NCBI GenBank assembly: GCA_947184155.2
Contig: CAMXCT020001768.1
Span: 310,001 to 374,000 of the forward strand
DNA length: 64,000 bases
Source: Cladocopium goreaui
Lineage: Eukaryota > Sar > Dinophyceae > Suessiales > Symbiodiniaceae
Direction: 5' to 3'
Part shown: positions 11,921 to 34,460 of the stretch, in pieces
How the letters are laid out: every line of letters starts with the position of its first letter
Numbering within the stretch: position 1 is the first letter of the stretch
Made by a program: the position numbers and the translations under genes
The notes under the pieces: model-generated
Told to the model about the DNA's origin: nothing
What the model saw: only the letters and a program-made list of their open reading frames with translations
Database searches by the model: none

Positions 11921-12045
11921 CAATGTGGGGCCCCCAAGATATCTAAGTTGGTTTATAACTCCAATAACTATGGTTTATGGTACGCAAATAACGAACTAGT
12001 TATTGGGGCTTATAAAACAATTTATAACTGGGGGGCTCCACATTG
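11921..12045. mobile_element. HP1 element, CA duplicate
   Basis: Open frames on both sides join as ...KKNHSEMAVSSK if the element and one CA are removed. Confidence 0.85.
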
Positions 12046-12618
12046 CAGTGAAATGGCGGTTTCTTCAAAACTGGAGCCGCCAATTAACCACCCAAAAAAC
12101 CTCCAACCCTGTTGGCAACAAGTAGGAAAAAACTGTTTGTTTTTTGGTGGTGCCCCATTCTAAGAAGCACAAAAAAATATGTCGGACCATGGGAAAATTT
12201 GCAGGAAACCCCCTATGTTTAGTGGTTTCTTGAAAACCTGCCTTCCTGTAAATGTTTTCTTGAGCCAATCCATGAAACCATGGTATTTTCCATTAAGCAA
12301 TGGATTTGGGATACCCAATGGATTCAGGCAAACCTTTCTGGAAAACATCTCCAATCTTTTCTATCTTCTCCTTCCGATTGGAGGCCACTCGAAGTCTGAG
12401 TCATCACTGCCCAGATGACTTCTGACTTCAGAACGGAAGAAGGGCCTGTTGCATGTGTTGCAGTGAATCTCCGGTGCTTTGATCCTCATTTTTGATCCCA
12501 AGTGATCGCACGACGATTGATAAAAGTGTATCGAAACTTGGTCTCTGAGCCCTAGGAAAATACGACACACACACACAGAGAAAAAAAACGACCTGATTCA
12601 AGTTCTGACTGATGGTTT

Positions 12619-12761
12619 CAATGTGAGGCCCCCCCGGCCACGATATCTAAGTTGGGGTTCACATAACTCCAATGTCACGAACTGGTTTATGGTACTTATA
12701 ACGAACTAGTTACCGGGGCGAATCTAAACCAACGTTCACATCACTGGGGGGCCTCACATTG
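12619..12761. mobile_element. HP1 element, TT duplicate
   Basis: Removing it with one TT joins open frames (...IQVLTDG + LRCFDLGSSPG...). Confidence 0.85.
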
Positions 12762-12772
12762 TTTGAGATGTT

Positions 12773-13138
12773 TTGATCTTGGATCATCACCTGGCGCAGA
12801 TTTTTTTGGGCGTTCCAATGGCTCCTGGCACGACGCCGTGCTTTAAGCACCGTGCCTGCGGGGCACCGAGACGCGAATCGACCGCTGAAGGTGCGAGATT
12901 CGCAGGTCTATCGAGGTCTCGTTTCACCCTGTTATTCCAATGGATCTGGGTAAATTATAACGACCTCACTGTTCTCCCTCACTGGAATTTTGGTTAATAA
13001 GGGACATCATCCCCAAATGGCCTTAATTCAGGTTAGTGAAGTATTATAATTTACCCAGAATGGATCTGACATGGATCCGGCAAGGTCCCCTCGACAAAAC
13101 GCATCGCAGAACTCTCCCGTTCGAGTTCAAATAGAAAG
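12773..13138 (+). CDS. GC-rich coding-like segment interrupted by an HP3 element
   Basis: Two or three + frames are open from 12773 to 12945 and again from 13059 to 13130. In the frame ending ...SPCYSNG, removing the HP3 element and one 10-base duplicate continues as SDMDPARSPRQNASQ. The correct frame is not decidable by eye. Confidence 0.35.
12946..13058. mobile_element. HP3 element in a coding-like segment
   Basis: AATGGATCTG is present on both sides (10 bases, counting the CTG end). Confidence 0.85.
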
Positions 13139-13913
13139 GGTAGGCCGGCTCAAATCCCATGGGTTTCTCATGATTTTCCCATTAAAACAAGGTATTTTCT
13201 GGTATACCATAATAATATAATATTTATATATATATATATATTCATATATCATATTTTGAGACAAACCCATTTGGACAAGTCAAAGTTGGATGGCTCACGA
13301 CCAAGAAGGACCAGGATGGACCAGTCATTTCTGGTCTCTTTGGCCAATTGTTTCTCCTTACCAGCATGATATGCTGACACTCTTATACACATACTACTCA
13401 TTAATTTATAGAGTTCATTCACGGTACACGTAATGGTAATATAATATTAATTCAATGTATTTTTTCTTGTCAACTTGGGGTTTACCGAATGGTTATTATA
13501 CATGTATGGTTATGCATTTTAAAATGACTTACCACATATGTACCATCCATAAATACAAAGAAACAGCAAGACTACACTCCATAGGACCGCATAGGGCATG
13601 GGCTACCTGGAGGTCCTAGGGTAAATATCATGCCTCGGGCATGGAATCAAAAAATATCAGACAATCATGGGTATCTATGGCCGATGATATCCGATGATAC
13701 ACATATCCCATATCACATCATATCATCAAATGGCTGCAATCCTACAGAACCGGACTCTGGCTAGTTTGGTGAGTTTGTGGAGGAAAATCATGGAAAATCG
13801 ACCAGAGCCAGCAAAATCATCATATTTGTTAACATTTGCCATCGATTTTGCCATAGATTTTGCCATTTGGTACTGGTATTTTTTCGATTAAGCATGGACC
13901 TTGCCAGGATTCA

Positions 13914-14066
13914 GATGAGATCGAGCCAAGGGTCCAAGGGTCAGCGCGACCTGGGGGCAAAACGGGGAGCTGGAACGGCGACGTGATATGGAGTCAGGCA
14001 ATGAGAACGTCCGACGTTTGTGGGTTAAAACCCTTGCCATCATCTCTGGGAACCGGAACAGGATGA
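13914..14066 (+). CDS. Coding-like segment, unidentified
   Basis: After GGATTCAG the frame reads EIEPRVQGSARPGGKTGSW and onward to TGA 14064-14066, with G/C-ending codons. Confidence 0.3.
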   Translation, partial: DEIEPRVQGSARPGGKTGSWNGDVIWSQAMRTSDVCGLKPLPSSLGTGTG

Positions 14067-14716
14067 ACATCATGAACATCCCAGCTATTTTGCTGTGACT
14101 TTTCACCCATAAAACCATGTTTGAATATATCTTAGGATGACGTTTTTTTTGTCTAAACGACTCGAAAATAGCTGGTCACAGCATGTCACAGCACACATCG
14201 GCTGCGAATTTCGGCTCAGTACCTGGATTTTGGGGGGGCGGCAGCAGTACTGCACAGGTACTAAGACTGTATCCGCAGGCTTGGGAGCCTCAGGTCCATG
14301 TTCGTCCATGTTCGTCAGCGCTTGTTTTGGGCGATCCTTACATTTGGTGATTGGAAATCTATTGAAATCTATTGACATATGGGGATGGGTCATGGCACCC
14401 TGGTACCGTGCCGTGAACCCCAAAATAGCTGGGATTTATGGATGTTCATCCCACTAAAAAGGGTATTAATAGGTATTGACCCATACCCATATAGCATACA
14501 TCAGGAATTGTGTTGCTTCAATTCCAGCGGAAGATGGTCTCTTTCAAGATTTTAAAGACACTTAAAAAATGTGAACCTCTGCTTATCAAACATGACAATG
14601 GAACATCCCCATGTGTAGAGGGTTTACTTGTCAAAAGTGGATAAGGTATTCCGTTGCTGTGCTGGATCATTGGAGTTGTTTTTTTTTTTTTTTGGATGGT
14701 TTGAGACTATAACTGA

Positions 14717-14923
14717 TCAGTGGCCATTTCAGGAACCTAAATTGGGGGTACCTACCATATATAGGGCCTATGTAAGGCCTATGGCCATTTCAGGAACCTA
14801 AATTGGGGGTACCTACCATATATAGGGCCTATGTAAGGCCTATGTAAGGGACTATCCCCCACAAAATATGGCCTTACATGGTGTACAGTACCTCCATAAA
14901 TTGGATCCTGAAATTACCATTGA
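14717..14923. mobile_element. HP5 element with internal tandem copy, ACTGA duplicate
   Basis: Family definition: TCAATGGCCATTTCAGGA-like ends, inner GGTACCTACCATATA and TAAGGCC words, 5-base duplicate. Here about 52 bases are repeated in tandem. Confidence 0.8.
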
Positions 14924-15437
14924 ACTGATGACTGATTGGTATCCCAGCTATCCCATTCTGTTTTTCTTGCAGTTGAACCCTTATTCTTTATAACGACTCC
15001 CAACTTTTGGTGGCTTAATCAAAACAAGAAATTGGTCAAAGGGCAAATTGATTGCGGTGCCAGTTGCAACCACCAGAAAAAAAACAGCTGAGAGGATACC
15101 ACAAAAAAAAAGAAAACAGGATGCTGTGATGTTCTAGTTGAGGCCAGACCAGACATCAAACATCATCAAACCACAGCACATAGAGCTCACCTTGCTATAA
15201 ATAATGGTTACATCTCTAACTTAAACCGTAGTTAGCCCCCACTATTCCTAGATATGATCCCAATTCTCCTCAGTTCATTCTCATAACCCATCAAAAAATC
15301 CAACAAAACTCCTAACATCCCTAATTTTGCCATAAAATCACCAAACACTTATGATTTCTCCCAGTATTTCCCAATGATTTTCCATTTCGAGTTTCTTCGG
15401 CCAGTTCAGGAGGCCCTGACGTCGGGAACTCGAAGAC

Positions 15438-15550
15438 ATGGCCAGCTTTGCATCCAAGCGGCTGGCGCAGGAGAGTCGGAGATCCGGAGATCCACATTTT
15501 TCGCGCGCTGAACGCTGGTGCTGGAACCGCAAGAAAAGAATGGGGATTTA
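15438..15550 (+). CDS. Coding-like segment starting at an ATG, unidentified
   Basis: GACATGGCC opens MASFASKRLAQESRRSGDPH and a basic tail with TAA near 15550. Two other frames are also open. Confidence 0.2.
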
Positions 15551-15575
15551 ATCAACAAAACATTAACTTATAACA

Positions 15576-15729
15576 ATCACTAAATTATACCTGTAATTAC
15601 TATGAAATATAAACAATATAAACAATAACATTAAGTTAGACTATAATAGTTCCAAAACACTATTATTAGTCTAACTTAATGTTATTGTTTATATTTCATA
15701 GTAATTACAGGTATAATTTAGTGATTGTT
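15576..15729. repeat. Long near-perfect hairpin, arms about 70-75 bases
   Basis: CAATCACTAAATTATACC at 15576 returns as its reverse complement at the far end, with a short loop around 15650. The left arm has one extra AACAATATA-type unit. It shares no terminal word with HP1-HP8. Confidence 0.9.
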
Positions 15730-16582
15730 GTCACTTGTGTTCTTGGATTACAATAATTAAGTTATACTAGTGATTAGCCATGGTTGTTAGTATTTTTTAC
15801 CATGGTTATGAGGCACAGAAAACCCGGATTTCATGAGACAATCAATAGGAATTTACAACTGGTTGGTGGTGACTGGAACATGAATGGATGATTTTCCCCA
15901 ATAGTTGGAATGACGATCCAATCTGACTTTCATATTTTTTCAGGGGGTTGAAACCACCGATTAGTGAAGTTATAATAGTGATTAGTGTTTTGGAACTATC
16001 ATAGTAGTGTTATTTCTTGATTAATGAACAATTATTGAACAACATTGTGGCAAAAATGAGATCACCAGTGATACAACTAATGAGATCTTTAGTGATACAG
16101 TAAATAGTGATATATCAGTTCTAGTTAGAAACCATAGATATCAATGGCAGATCTAGAACTGACGAGACTAGTGATCAAGTATCATCATGATCTGGATTGA
16201 TCACGACCTCACGACGTCGCTGGAACCATGGCTTAGTATAGGAAATCATGCCACGGCCGGAAATTTCAGGCTAGTGAAGTGGTAGAGATGCTGGCTCCAA
16301 CTGCAAAAACATGTGTACATGGCAAAAATGAGTAGACATGGTGGTTCAGAAAAAAGCACACAGGGTATAACTATAAGGTGTCAAACAGGGTATATATCTT
16401 TAAGGTGTTACAAAGGGGAAAGGCAAAATTGACCCCTGAATTGGATGGAACATGTGTGGTTTTCTCAACCGAAGATTTCCGAACGGACTTCTACTAGGAT
16501 TTTTTGGTTGGTTGTTTACAATTTGTGCAACAAAAATATTGATTTAGTTGAACTAAGAGATTCTTTCATCATCCATCATCTT

Positions 16583-16697
16583 CAATGTGAGGCCCCCCCA
16601 GTTATAAGTTGGTTAACAAAAGCCCCGGTAACTATAGTTATAAGTACAATAAACCATAGCTATTGGAGTTCTTAGATATCTTGGGGGCCTCACTTTG
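16583..16697. mobile_element. HP1 element, TT duplicate, upstream of the UBC9 exon
   Basis: Ends 128 bases before exon 16825. Confidence 0.85.
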
Positions 16698-16824
16698 TTG
16701 GAATACGTGTCAATTTTTTTCACTGGATTTTCCCTTGGTTTCATCGATTTCTCCCGTGTGAAAACACACACCTTTCGGATGCCAAAAATCCTTCACCGCT
16801 CCGTGGTCCGTGTCGCGGAACCAG

Positions 16825-27284
<10,460 letters not shown>

Positions 27285-27535
27285 CTCGTCGATGGCAAGG
27301 CAGCTGGGAATGGCTGGGAAGAAATCTCCAGATCTTGGATTTAGAGTGGTTGAATATGGTGAATCACTGGTTAATGGATGGTTAATGGATGGTATAGATG
27401 TTCTATAACATCTGGTTTGGAAATGTTTGGAACATGACTGGATTATGTTCCATTTCATATATGGGATGTCATCCGAAACCCATTGACTTTCACTCCATCA
27501 TTTTTCAGAGGGGTAGGTTGAAACCACCAACCAGT

Positions 27536-27665
27536 ATATTATCCCATTATTATCCCATTATTATCCCATTATTATCCCATTATTATCCATATTAAACCAT
27601 ATTAAACCATATTATCCCATTATTATCCATATTAAAACCATATTAAAACCATATTATCCCATTAT
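27536..27665. repeat. Tandem ATTATCCC / ATTAAACC repeat
   Basis: Ten-base TTATCCCATTA units; a shorter array of the same unit lies at 38812-38886. Confidence 0.9.
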
Positions 27666-28316
27666 GATCCATCTTAAAACCATATTCAAGTTTCTTTATA
27701 CTTGTTGTTTTCATGTTTTTTGCTGTCCTTTTTTTTCCAGGAGATCAATGGATTCGGATCCTTAAGATCTTGATGTTAGGAAAAGATCTGTTTTTTTGTT
27801 AGGGATTCACATAAAATGGAATACGGACATTCAAAGAAAATGGAATACGGATGATATTCATGAAATGATTTTCATAAAAATGATATTCATGAAAATATTT
27901 ACATATAATGATATTCATCCTGAAGAAAATGGAATACGGACATTCAAACACACCCTCACTGAAATGGTAGTTTGAAAGAAGCAACGTTTCTCAATCTTTG
28001 CTTCAGGATGATCATGGCTCCCTATAGCTCCAAATACTTCCTGAGAAGTACCCAGCCTGGTAAACTGTTTCATTTTGCTATGGAAAGATCCACCATTTTT
28101 CATGGGTAAATCAACTATTTCTATGGCCATTTTCAATAGCAAACTGTTAAATTACCAGAGGGTAATCTTCCAGATCTTGTAAAGTTCCATGTTCGCTTCT
28201 AGAGCCAATGAAATAAACCATCCCCAAGCCTAGTGGGTGGTATGATGGTATGAATATCCCAAATACTTCCTGAGAAGTAGGTTGTATCCCTTGATATCCC
28301 ATGAAATCATGAGTTA

Positions 28317-28418
28317 CCCTCTGGTAAACTAACATAACTATGGAAAATCACCATTTTTAATATGAAAATCCACTATAACTGGCCATTTTCAATAGCTATG
28401 TTAGTCATTACCAGAGGG
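28317..28418. mobile_element. HP2 element, reversed orientation
   Basis: The arms are swapped relative to the 202-302 copy; TA flanks. Confidence 0.8.
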
Positions 28419-28573
28419 TACATCATTTGATGATGCAACGAGCACTGAGTTGCCCAGGCTGTCCGCTCACAGCTGTGGTGAGGCGTGTCGATTCGACGGG
28501 TGCGGCTCATTTTTTGGTGAGGAGTCTGGCAACAAACAGGAACAAACCGTGAGCCGTGAGGTTTGAATTACTT

Positions 28574-28704
28574 CAATGTGAGGCCCCCGTTCGATATCTA
28601 AGTTGGTGCAAATAACTCCAATGTCACTATGGTTTATGGTACTTATAACGAACTAGTTACTGGGGCTTGTGTTAACCAACTTATAACTGGGGGGCCTCAC
28701 ATTG
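28574..28704. mobile_element. HP1 element, TT duplicate
   Basis: Complete. Confidence 0.85.
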
Positions 28705-28713
28705 TTGGATTTA

Positions 28714-28824
28714 CCCTCTGGTTATTTAACATAGCCATGGTATAGATGGCCCTAATCGAAATAGATGGTTTACCTATTCAAAATGGTGATTTTCCTTGGC
28801 GAACTGTTAGTCATAACCAGATGG
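28714..28824. mobile_element. HP2 element directly after an HP1 copy
   Basis: Starts 9 bases after the HP1 element ending at 28704. Confidence 0.75.
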
Positions 28825-29191
28825 TACTTGGATTTGCTGAAGATGACGGAATTTATTTTCTCCATGGGAAATCCACTACTTGGGGAATCGATGCAGGGAT
28901 TCTTTTTATTTTTTTGGTGGTTCCGTAAGCACATTCATGATTAGTTCGAATCAACAAAAACTGATATGCAAAGTGAGGTTACGATCAAGACAAATATGCA
29001 AAGCATAGATTTTTGAACGAATGTCAAAACATGTCAAGTTCAACTTAACATCCTTAAGCAGCAAAATAGCAAGGAAGATCAGACGCCAAAAAGTTGAGAA
29101 AGGCCTGAAGTCATGACTACTTGCAAGACCATGAATGGTTTATTGAACCCTTCGAGGTGTTTATTTTCTCTGGGAGACTTCCATCAAAATA

Positions 29192-29301
29192 CCCTCCTGT
29201 AAACTGTTAGATAGCCGTGGAAAATCACCATGCTATTAATGGGTAAATCAACTATTTCTATGGCCATGGCTTCAATAGCAAACTGTTAAATCACCAGAGG
29301 G
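29192..29301. mobile_element. HP2 element
   Basis: Left end CCCTCCTG, right end CCAGAGGG, TA flanks. Confidence 0.75.
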
Positions 29302-29746
29302 TATACCATCATATATCCCATTAAATCCCATTGAATCACCATCATATATCCCATTAAAACACCATTCATGGGTAAATAGCTATTTTGATGCCATATAAAT
29401 CCCAATAGAAGTTTTCCGTTTTGTCACAGGGCTACCCCCAGTCCTCCAGTCGTCATATGTCGTCATGGGTGACCTCGGGATCTTGCTACCGTTTTGTCAT
29501 GGGGGCAGCCCTAGAAAGTCATCCATGAAAATAAGCTGGGATTTTCCATGACATACCCTCTGGTTATTTTAACATAGCCATGGTTTTTCGATGGCCCTAA
29601 TCGAAATAGATGGTTTACCTATCAAAAATGGTGGATCTTTCCATGGTTATGTAACAAATAACCAGATAGTAAACCTAAATAAACCATCTAACGAGCGAAA
29701 AAATGTGGAAACCCCATTTCTATTGCCAACTTCCAACATCTGTCAG

Positions 29747-29791
29747 GCCTGTGAGCTGCCAGAGGAAGATGTGGGGCCCCCAACTTCGGAG
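29747..29791 (+). CDS. Candidate exon ACELPEEDVGPPTSE
   Basis: Fifteen whole codons between CTGTCAG|G and GAG|GTTTCG; the AG|G borders and acidic peptide fit the local exon style. No family was recognised. Confidence 0.45.
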
Positions 29792-29871
29792 GTTTCGCCA
29801 TGAATTTCGCTGATCATGGGACGATGATTCTTCGTGTAAGTGTCACATTTGGAACATCCAACAACTAAGAC

Positions 29872-29982
29872 CTGGTTGGTGGTTTCAAACATTTTTTTTA
29901 TTTTTCCATGATATATGGGATAATTTGTACCATTGACTAATATTCTTCAAGATGGTTAAAACATGTTAAAACCACCAACCAG
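29872..29982. mobile_element. HP4 element, AGAC duplicate
   Basis: Complete. Confidence 0.85.
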
Positions 29983-30079
29983 AGACTCATTCAGAAGATG
30001 ATCACTGAATGAATCGGGATTTTTAGAATGGGGATACAACTGTGGAAGTATTGATACAACATGATACAACTGAAATTTA

Positions 30080-30181
30080 CCCTCTGGTAAACTAACATAG
30101 CTATTGAAAATCACCATTTTAAATGGGCAAATCCACTATTAATGGTCATTTTCAATAGCTATGTTAGTCATTACCAGAGGG
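30080..30181. mobile_element. HP2 element
   Basis: Complete, TA flanks, reversed orientation. Confidence 0.8.
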
Positions 30182-30547
30182 TAAACACATGGGTTTTCCT
30201 CAAAAATCGGACCTCCCCAAAGCCCAGGGCTTATCATCACTTACCCATAATTTTTGAATTCCGAGAGTTTGGGGACAAATACTCAGGTGAATCACATAGG
30301 CATGGGTCAAAAATTACGACCTAGAAAACAGCAGATGTCAATGTTTAGTTTGGTTATTAGATGTTATTAGATGTTATTAAACTGATCAGAATAAACATCT
30401 CAATACAAGCAAAAACATGTCGTCTTTGTTGCAATTGATGTTGTTGATGTCGCTTAAACACACTCCCATTTTTGTTTGTACCCATTTTTAACCCATGGCC
30501 CACAGCTGCCACCAAGGGCTAGCGAAAATCTCACCTCTTCGCGTGAG

Positions 30548-30627
30548 GGGATTCAATGGGCCTGGCGGTCCGAAAAAATGGCAAGCTCCAGCTGCAGATG
30601 CAGGAGGATGAGGATGTGGGTCTGGAG
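30548..30627 (+). CDS. Candidate exon, unidentified
   Basis: Between GCGTGAG|G and GAG|GGTAGA. It reads DSMGLAVRKNGKLQLQ then MQEDEDVGLE with strong G/C third positions. Confidence 0.4.
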
Positions 30628-31123
30628 GGTAGACACCAATTTATGGCCATGAAATAATTTGGAAATTCAGGTTTGTAAGGTTTGATGACGTTTGATGACG
30701 TTTGATGGCATCAAACTTGGGGGTAGCCTATGTTACCAGCCCATCCCGAGAAGGTCATTGTAGGCGATGAAGGTTGCAACACTCATGATGTGCATGGGTG
30801 GCTTGCCTGCCTTGCACGGGATGATAAACAAAATGAGAAGTCAGCAACCAGGAGGTATTCGAAGTCAGAAACCAGGTGAAGAGGAGGTTTGCAGGAAGGA
30901 GATCACTCATGTTTGACATTTTGGCTAGAATAGGTGCAGTTGATCTGCTGGTAGTCTCAAGGCAAGCTTCATTTTTGATCGTCAGATAAAGGATGTAGTA
31001 GGCCGAATGTGATAGGACATCATAGCATTGAATGTCATTCAAGTGCATAAATCTTCACAAATTATAACAGTCTCAAAAACCTCATGGTTTTCTCTTAAAG
31101 GAAAACCATGGTTTTTCCTTAAA

Positions 31124-31265
31124 TCAATGGCCATTCCAGGATCCTAAATTGGGGGTACCTACCATATATAAGGCCTATATAAGGCCTATGTAAGGGAATA
31201 TCACCACAAAATATGGCCTTATATGGTACAGTACCTCCATGTTAGGATCCTGAAATTCCCATTGA
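31124..31265. mobile_element. HP5 element, TTAAA duplicate
   Basis: Complete. Confidence 0.85.
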
Positions 31266-31280
31266 TTAAACCAAAGCAGT

Positions 31281-31394
31281 AGTTTTCGGTGTCTCCTGCT
31301 GGCTGTTGGCTCAGTGCACGGGGGGGCAGCAAGTGCACGGCGATCTGCGAAGCCCGCTGCAGCAGACTTGGTGGACACGTGGAAATGACACCAG
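31281..31394 (+). CDS. Candidate Cys-rich exon
   Basis: The frame reads SVSPAGCWLSARGGSKCTA then ICEARCSRLGGHVEMTP up to CCAG|GTGACT. It has several cysteines and no recognised domain. The minus strand is open too. Confidence 0.3.
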
Positions 31395-31627
31395 GTGACT
31401 GATGACTTCAAGATGGATTATATCTGGTGGTTATCAATGGCTAGTGCTTAAGAATGGTGAACCATAATAATATTCATGGTTAGTAATAGTGGTTATTAAT
31501 GGTGAACTATAACCATAATCGTGGTTATTAATGGTGAACTATAACCACAATAGTAGGTATTAATGGTGAATGGTTATTGATGGTTAGTAATAGTTCATAA
31601 TCATGGTTATTGATGGTAATGGTTAAT

Positions 31628-31747
31628 CTGGGTAAACTATAACGACCTCACTGTTCTCCCAAACCCTGGAATCATGGGTTAGATATAGGGAAATCATCCC
31701 CTTTTATGGCCTTAATCCAGATGAGTGAAATATTACAATTTACCCAG
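31628..31747. mobile_element. HP3 element
   Basis: Complete; the duplicate is unclear. Confidence 0.8.
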
Positions 31748-32247
31748 ATTCATGAAGGATTCTTACTCTCTGGTAATTTGTTACATAGCGAACTGGACAA
31801 ATCACCATTTCCATAGATAAATTCTCTATTTCTACGGGCCATCTATACCAGTTCGCTTTTTGTATGTTTAACCAGGCCGGGTTTTTCTATCCCATGGTGG
31901 GATGCCCCCAGTTTACAAATAGAGGTGGTACCCATCTTAGTACCCATCTTACTGCTAACCCATCACCATTTTGGGGCTATCCCCAAAATCAACAGAGTTT
32001 GGCTTCTCTTCATGTAATATTGTATAAACGCACACAAATTGTGTGTGTATTGGTCACCCAGCCTATCTGAGAGTGATCATCTCCGACATGTCTTTGTTTC
32101 ATCCCGACTTGATTCCAACGAATCGAATATCTACACAGAACATCAGGAAACCATCTCTTTCTGAAGAGGCAAACTCATGAAACCATGTGTTTTCCTTTCA
32201 GATATCTTCAGATATCTTTGTTCCCTGTCAGTTTTCACTAACCCAAT

Positions 32248-32363
32248 CTGGTTGGTGGTGACTGGAACATGAATTTCATTTTTCCCATCATATTGGGAAT
32301 GTCATCATCCCAACTGACGAGTTTTCCATCATTTTTCAGAGGGGTAGGTCAACCACCAACCAG
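32248..32363. mobile_element. HP4 element, CAAT duplicate
   Basis: Complete. Confidence 0.85.
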
Positions 32364-32499
32364 CAATGATAGTTGAACCATGTTTAACCTCAAACTTAGG
32401 GATTTCTGATGGAAAACTAGACTCAGAGTTAACCTTGGGTTTCTCTACGGATTTTTCACTAGGTTTCCCTGGAAAGCTGTGATGACTGCTGTATCTGAG

Positions 32500-32611
32500 G
32501 ACCATGGGGTTTCCCATCCCCACGGTGCCACAGCCAGTCGTCCCTCGGCCTGAAATCGGGAGAAATTTTGTCGGAGCTGTCCACCGGACTGATGTGGATG
32601 AAGATTTATAA
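32500..32611 (+). CDS. Candidate terminal exon with stop
   Basis: After ATCTGAG|G it reads TMGFPIPTVPQPVVPRPEIG, then RNFVGAVHRTDVDEDL and TAA at 32609-32611. A proline-rich start and an acidic end suggest a real C-terminus. Upstream partners may be the exons at 29747 to 31394, but their phases do not yet chain. Confidence 0.45.
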
Positions 32612-32642
32612 TTGAAGGAGACATGACTTAGTAAATCACATC

Positions 32643-32880
32643 ATATATATATAATAATAGTAATTATAATGATAGTAGTGATGATAATAATAGTGATAAT
32701 AATAATAATAGTAATGATAATGATAATAATAATGATAATAATAGTGATAATACTAGTGATAATGATAATAGTGATGATAATGATAATAGTGATGATAATA
32801 ATAATAGTAATAATACTAATAATAGTAATGATACTAATACAATTCATATACATATAATAGACATATAATAGAGACATATA
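32643..32880. repeat. AAT/GAT trinucleotide repeat
   Basis: (ATA)n with GTA and GTG changes. Frames open on both strands are low-complexity and not genes. Confidence 0.95.
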
Positions 32881-33245
32881 ATTCATGTTATACATTCGTA
32901 GATGATTTTATCCACATTGAGCATGGGGATATTTGCCAGGTTGGATTTTTTTGGGTCCCTTTTCTTGGTGGCCTATCCATAGAATATCTCCATTTCTGAT
33001 GCTTAAATCCCCATGCTGACATCCCCATTTGGGGTTCATAGGCTTCACACTTTTGATGCTCAAAATCTCAGTATTTGAGGCTGAATTTTCGAGCGAATTT
33101 CCTCGGATTCTCCCTGTTATGTGTTCTGGTGAAAAATCAAGTGAACAAAAATCCTTGGAATCCCGAGTTTTTTCATGGTTTTTCTGGCATTTTTCATGAT
33201 TTTCATGGTTGACTTCTGGGATTGTCCCACTTTTTGATGCACGAG

Positions 33246-33320
33246 GACGTCGTCTCGTCCGACGGCACCGACTCGGATGGAGAGATGTCAGTATCGCCGG
33301 GGGGCGCGGGCAACTGGTTG
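33246..33320 (+). CDS. Candidate acidic exon
   Basis: After GCACGAG|G it reads DVVSSDGTDSDGEMSVSPGG with nearly all codons ending in G or C. The donor is not fixed. Confidence 0.4.
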
Positions 33321-33727
33321 TGGCTATGGTGATACTATGGCAATTGAATTTTACCCTCTACTAAATTAACATAGGCCCTGAAAATCACCAATTTTTAATG
33401 GATTCACTAATCTTCCAACCCCCAAGTCATGGCAGGGTCGTCATGTTAATTTACTGGAGGATAAATGTCAGGGGGATGGGATTATTCACATGGCCTTTTC
33501 ACTTGTTGTAGGTTTTCTTGTTGACTAAAAGTCAATCTGCTGGATGGGTACAAACTAATCCTAACTAGTCTTTTGGTATCTGGCTGGGAATATCTACGTT
33601 CACCGGCAAAGAATTTGTCATTTTTTGCAGGGTATCTAAGATTGGCAATGTTATGGCAATTGAATTTTACAGGGATACAATATTGCGTAATATATGGTGG
33701 TAATATATATATATATGTATATCTAAT

Positions 33728-33847
33728 CTGGTTGGTGGTTTGGAACATGAATTTTATGACTTTCCCATCATATTGGGAATGAAAAATCATCCCAACTGAC
33801 GAGTTGTCCATCATTTTTTAGAGGGGTTTTGGTATACCACCAAGCAG
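33728..33847. mobile_element. HP4 element, TAAT duplicate
   Basis: Right end CCAAGCAG. Confidence 0.85.
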
Positions 33848-34106
33848 TAATAATCTGGTACTGCAATCTATCCCATCTTAAATCCCCATAAAGATGGTTG
33901 GTTCATTGCCACTGCGGTGGAAATCCTTGGCTTTCGTAGACCAGACATGCGACTTGGATATGGGTAAACCAAGCCACCAGCCCCAGATGCTGATCCCTTT
34001 GGAAGACCCTCCGGTGATCAAACGTAGCACTGGGAAATCCCAGTAGCATCCAGTGGGGGTTGCAAAATCATCGAAGTCCATTGGGGCATTGACCAGCAAA
34101 GCATAT

Positions 34107-34202
34107 CCCATGACGGATCCATGGTGCTGGTATATATGCTAACATGACTGGGGTATATTGATGGGATCCATGTTACCATAACAGCACCATGGATCCTATG
34201 GG
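34107..34202. mobile_element. HP6 element, TAT duplicate
   Basis: Left end CCCATGACGGATCC. Confidence 0.8.
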
Positions 34203-34356
34203 TATTTGATTAGCATAAGAAAACGACCAGAGCAGCAATGAAATTCAAAGCAGTTTCTTGACCAAAACAAAGACCAGAGAGCTTCGAAAGACACATTTTC
34301 TCCAATGGTCCCGAAAACGTCTTCGCAGCTTTCAACTCCGTAGAAACAGCCGGATA

Positions 34357-34444
34357 CCCTCTGGTAATTTAACATTGAAAATGGCCATAGAAATAGTGAG
34401 TTTTCCCATTAAAAATGGTGATTTTCCATAGCTTTACCAGAGGG
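34357..34444. mobile_element. HP2 element, short copy
   Basis: Lies 16 bases before the candidate exon at 34461. Inner deletions in both arms. Confidence 0.75.
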
Positions 34445-34460
34445 AATCCACAAACCTCAG

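Larger units (their letters stand above)
27285..29746. other. Region between UBC9 and the next likely exon
   Basis: Holds HP1 and HP2 copies, a worn HP4 copy and the ATTATCCC repeat. An ATG-started frame of 39 codons lies at 28433 (MQRALSCPGCPLTAVV...), not well supported. Nothing else is recognised. Confidence 0.6.

Noticed and set aside
12361-12576. Minus-strand frame with a C-x2-C...H pattern like a zinc finger (IHCNTCNRPFFRSEVRSHL)
   Set aside because: Spacing does not fit a C2H2 finger, there is no second finger or gene context, and both recognised genes are on the + strand.
14103-14457. 106-codon frames on both strands over the same bases
   Set aside because: Both look plausible and both run into mirrored GAACATCC...CCCAGCTATTTTG words at the ends, so the segment may be a larger hairpin element. 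No safe coding call.
32641-32895. Ile/Thr-only frames on both strands
   Set aside because: Translation of a trinucleotide repeat.
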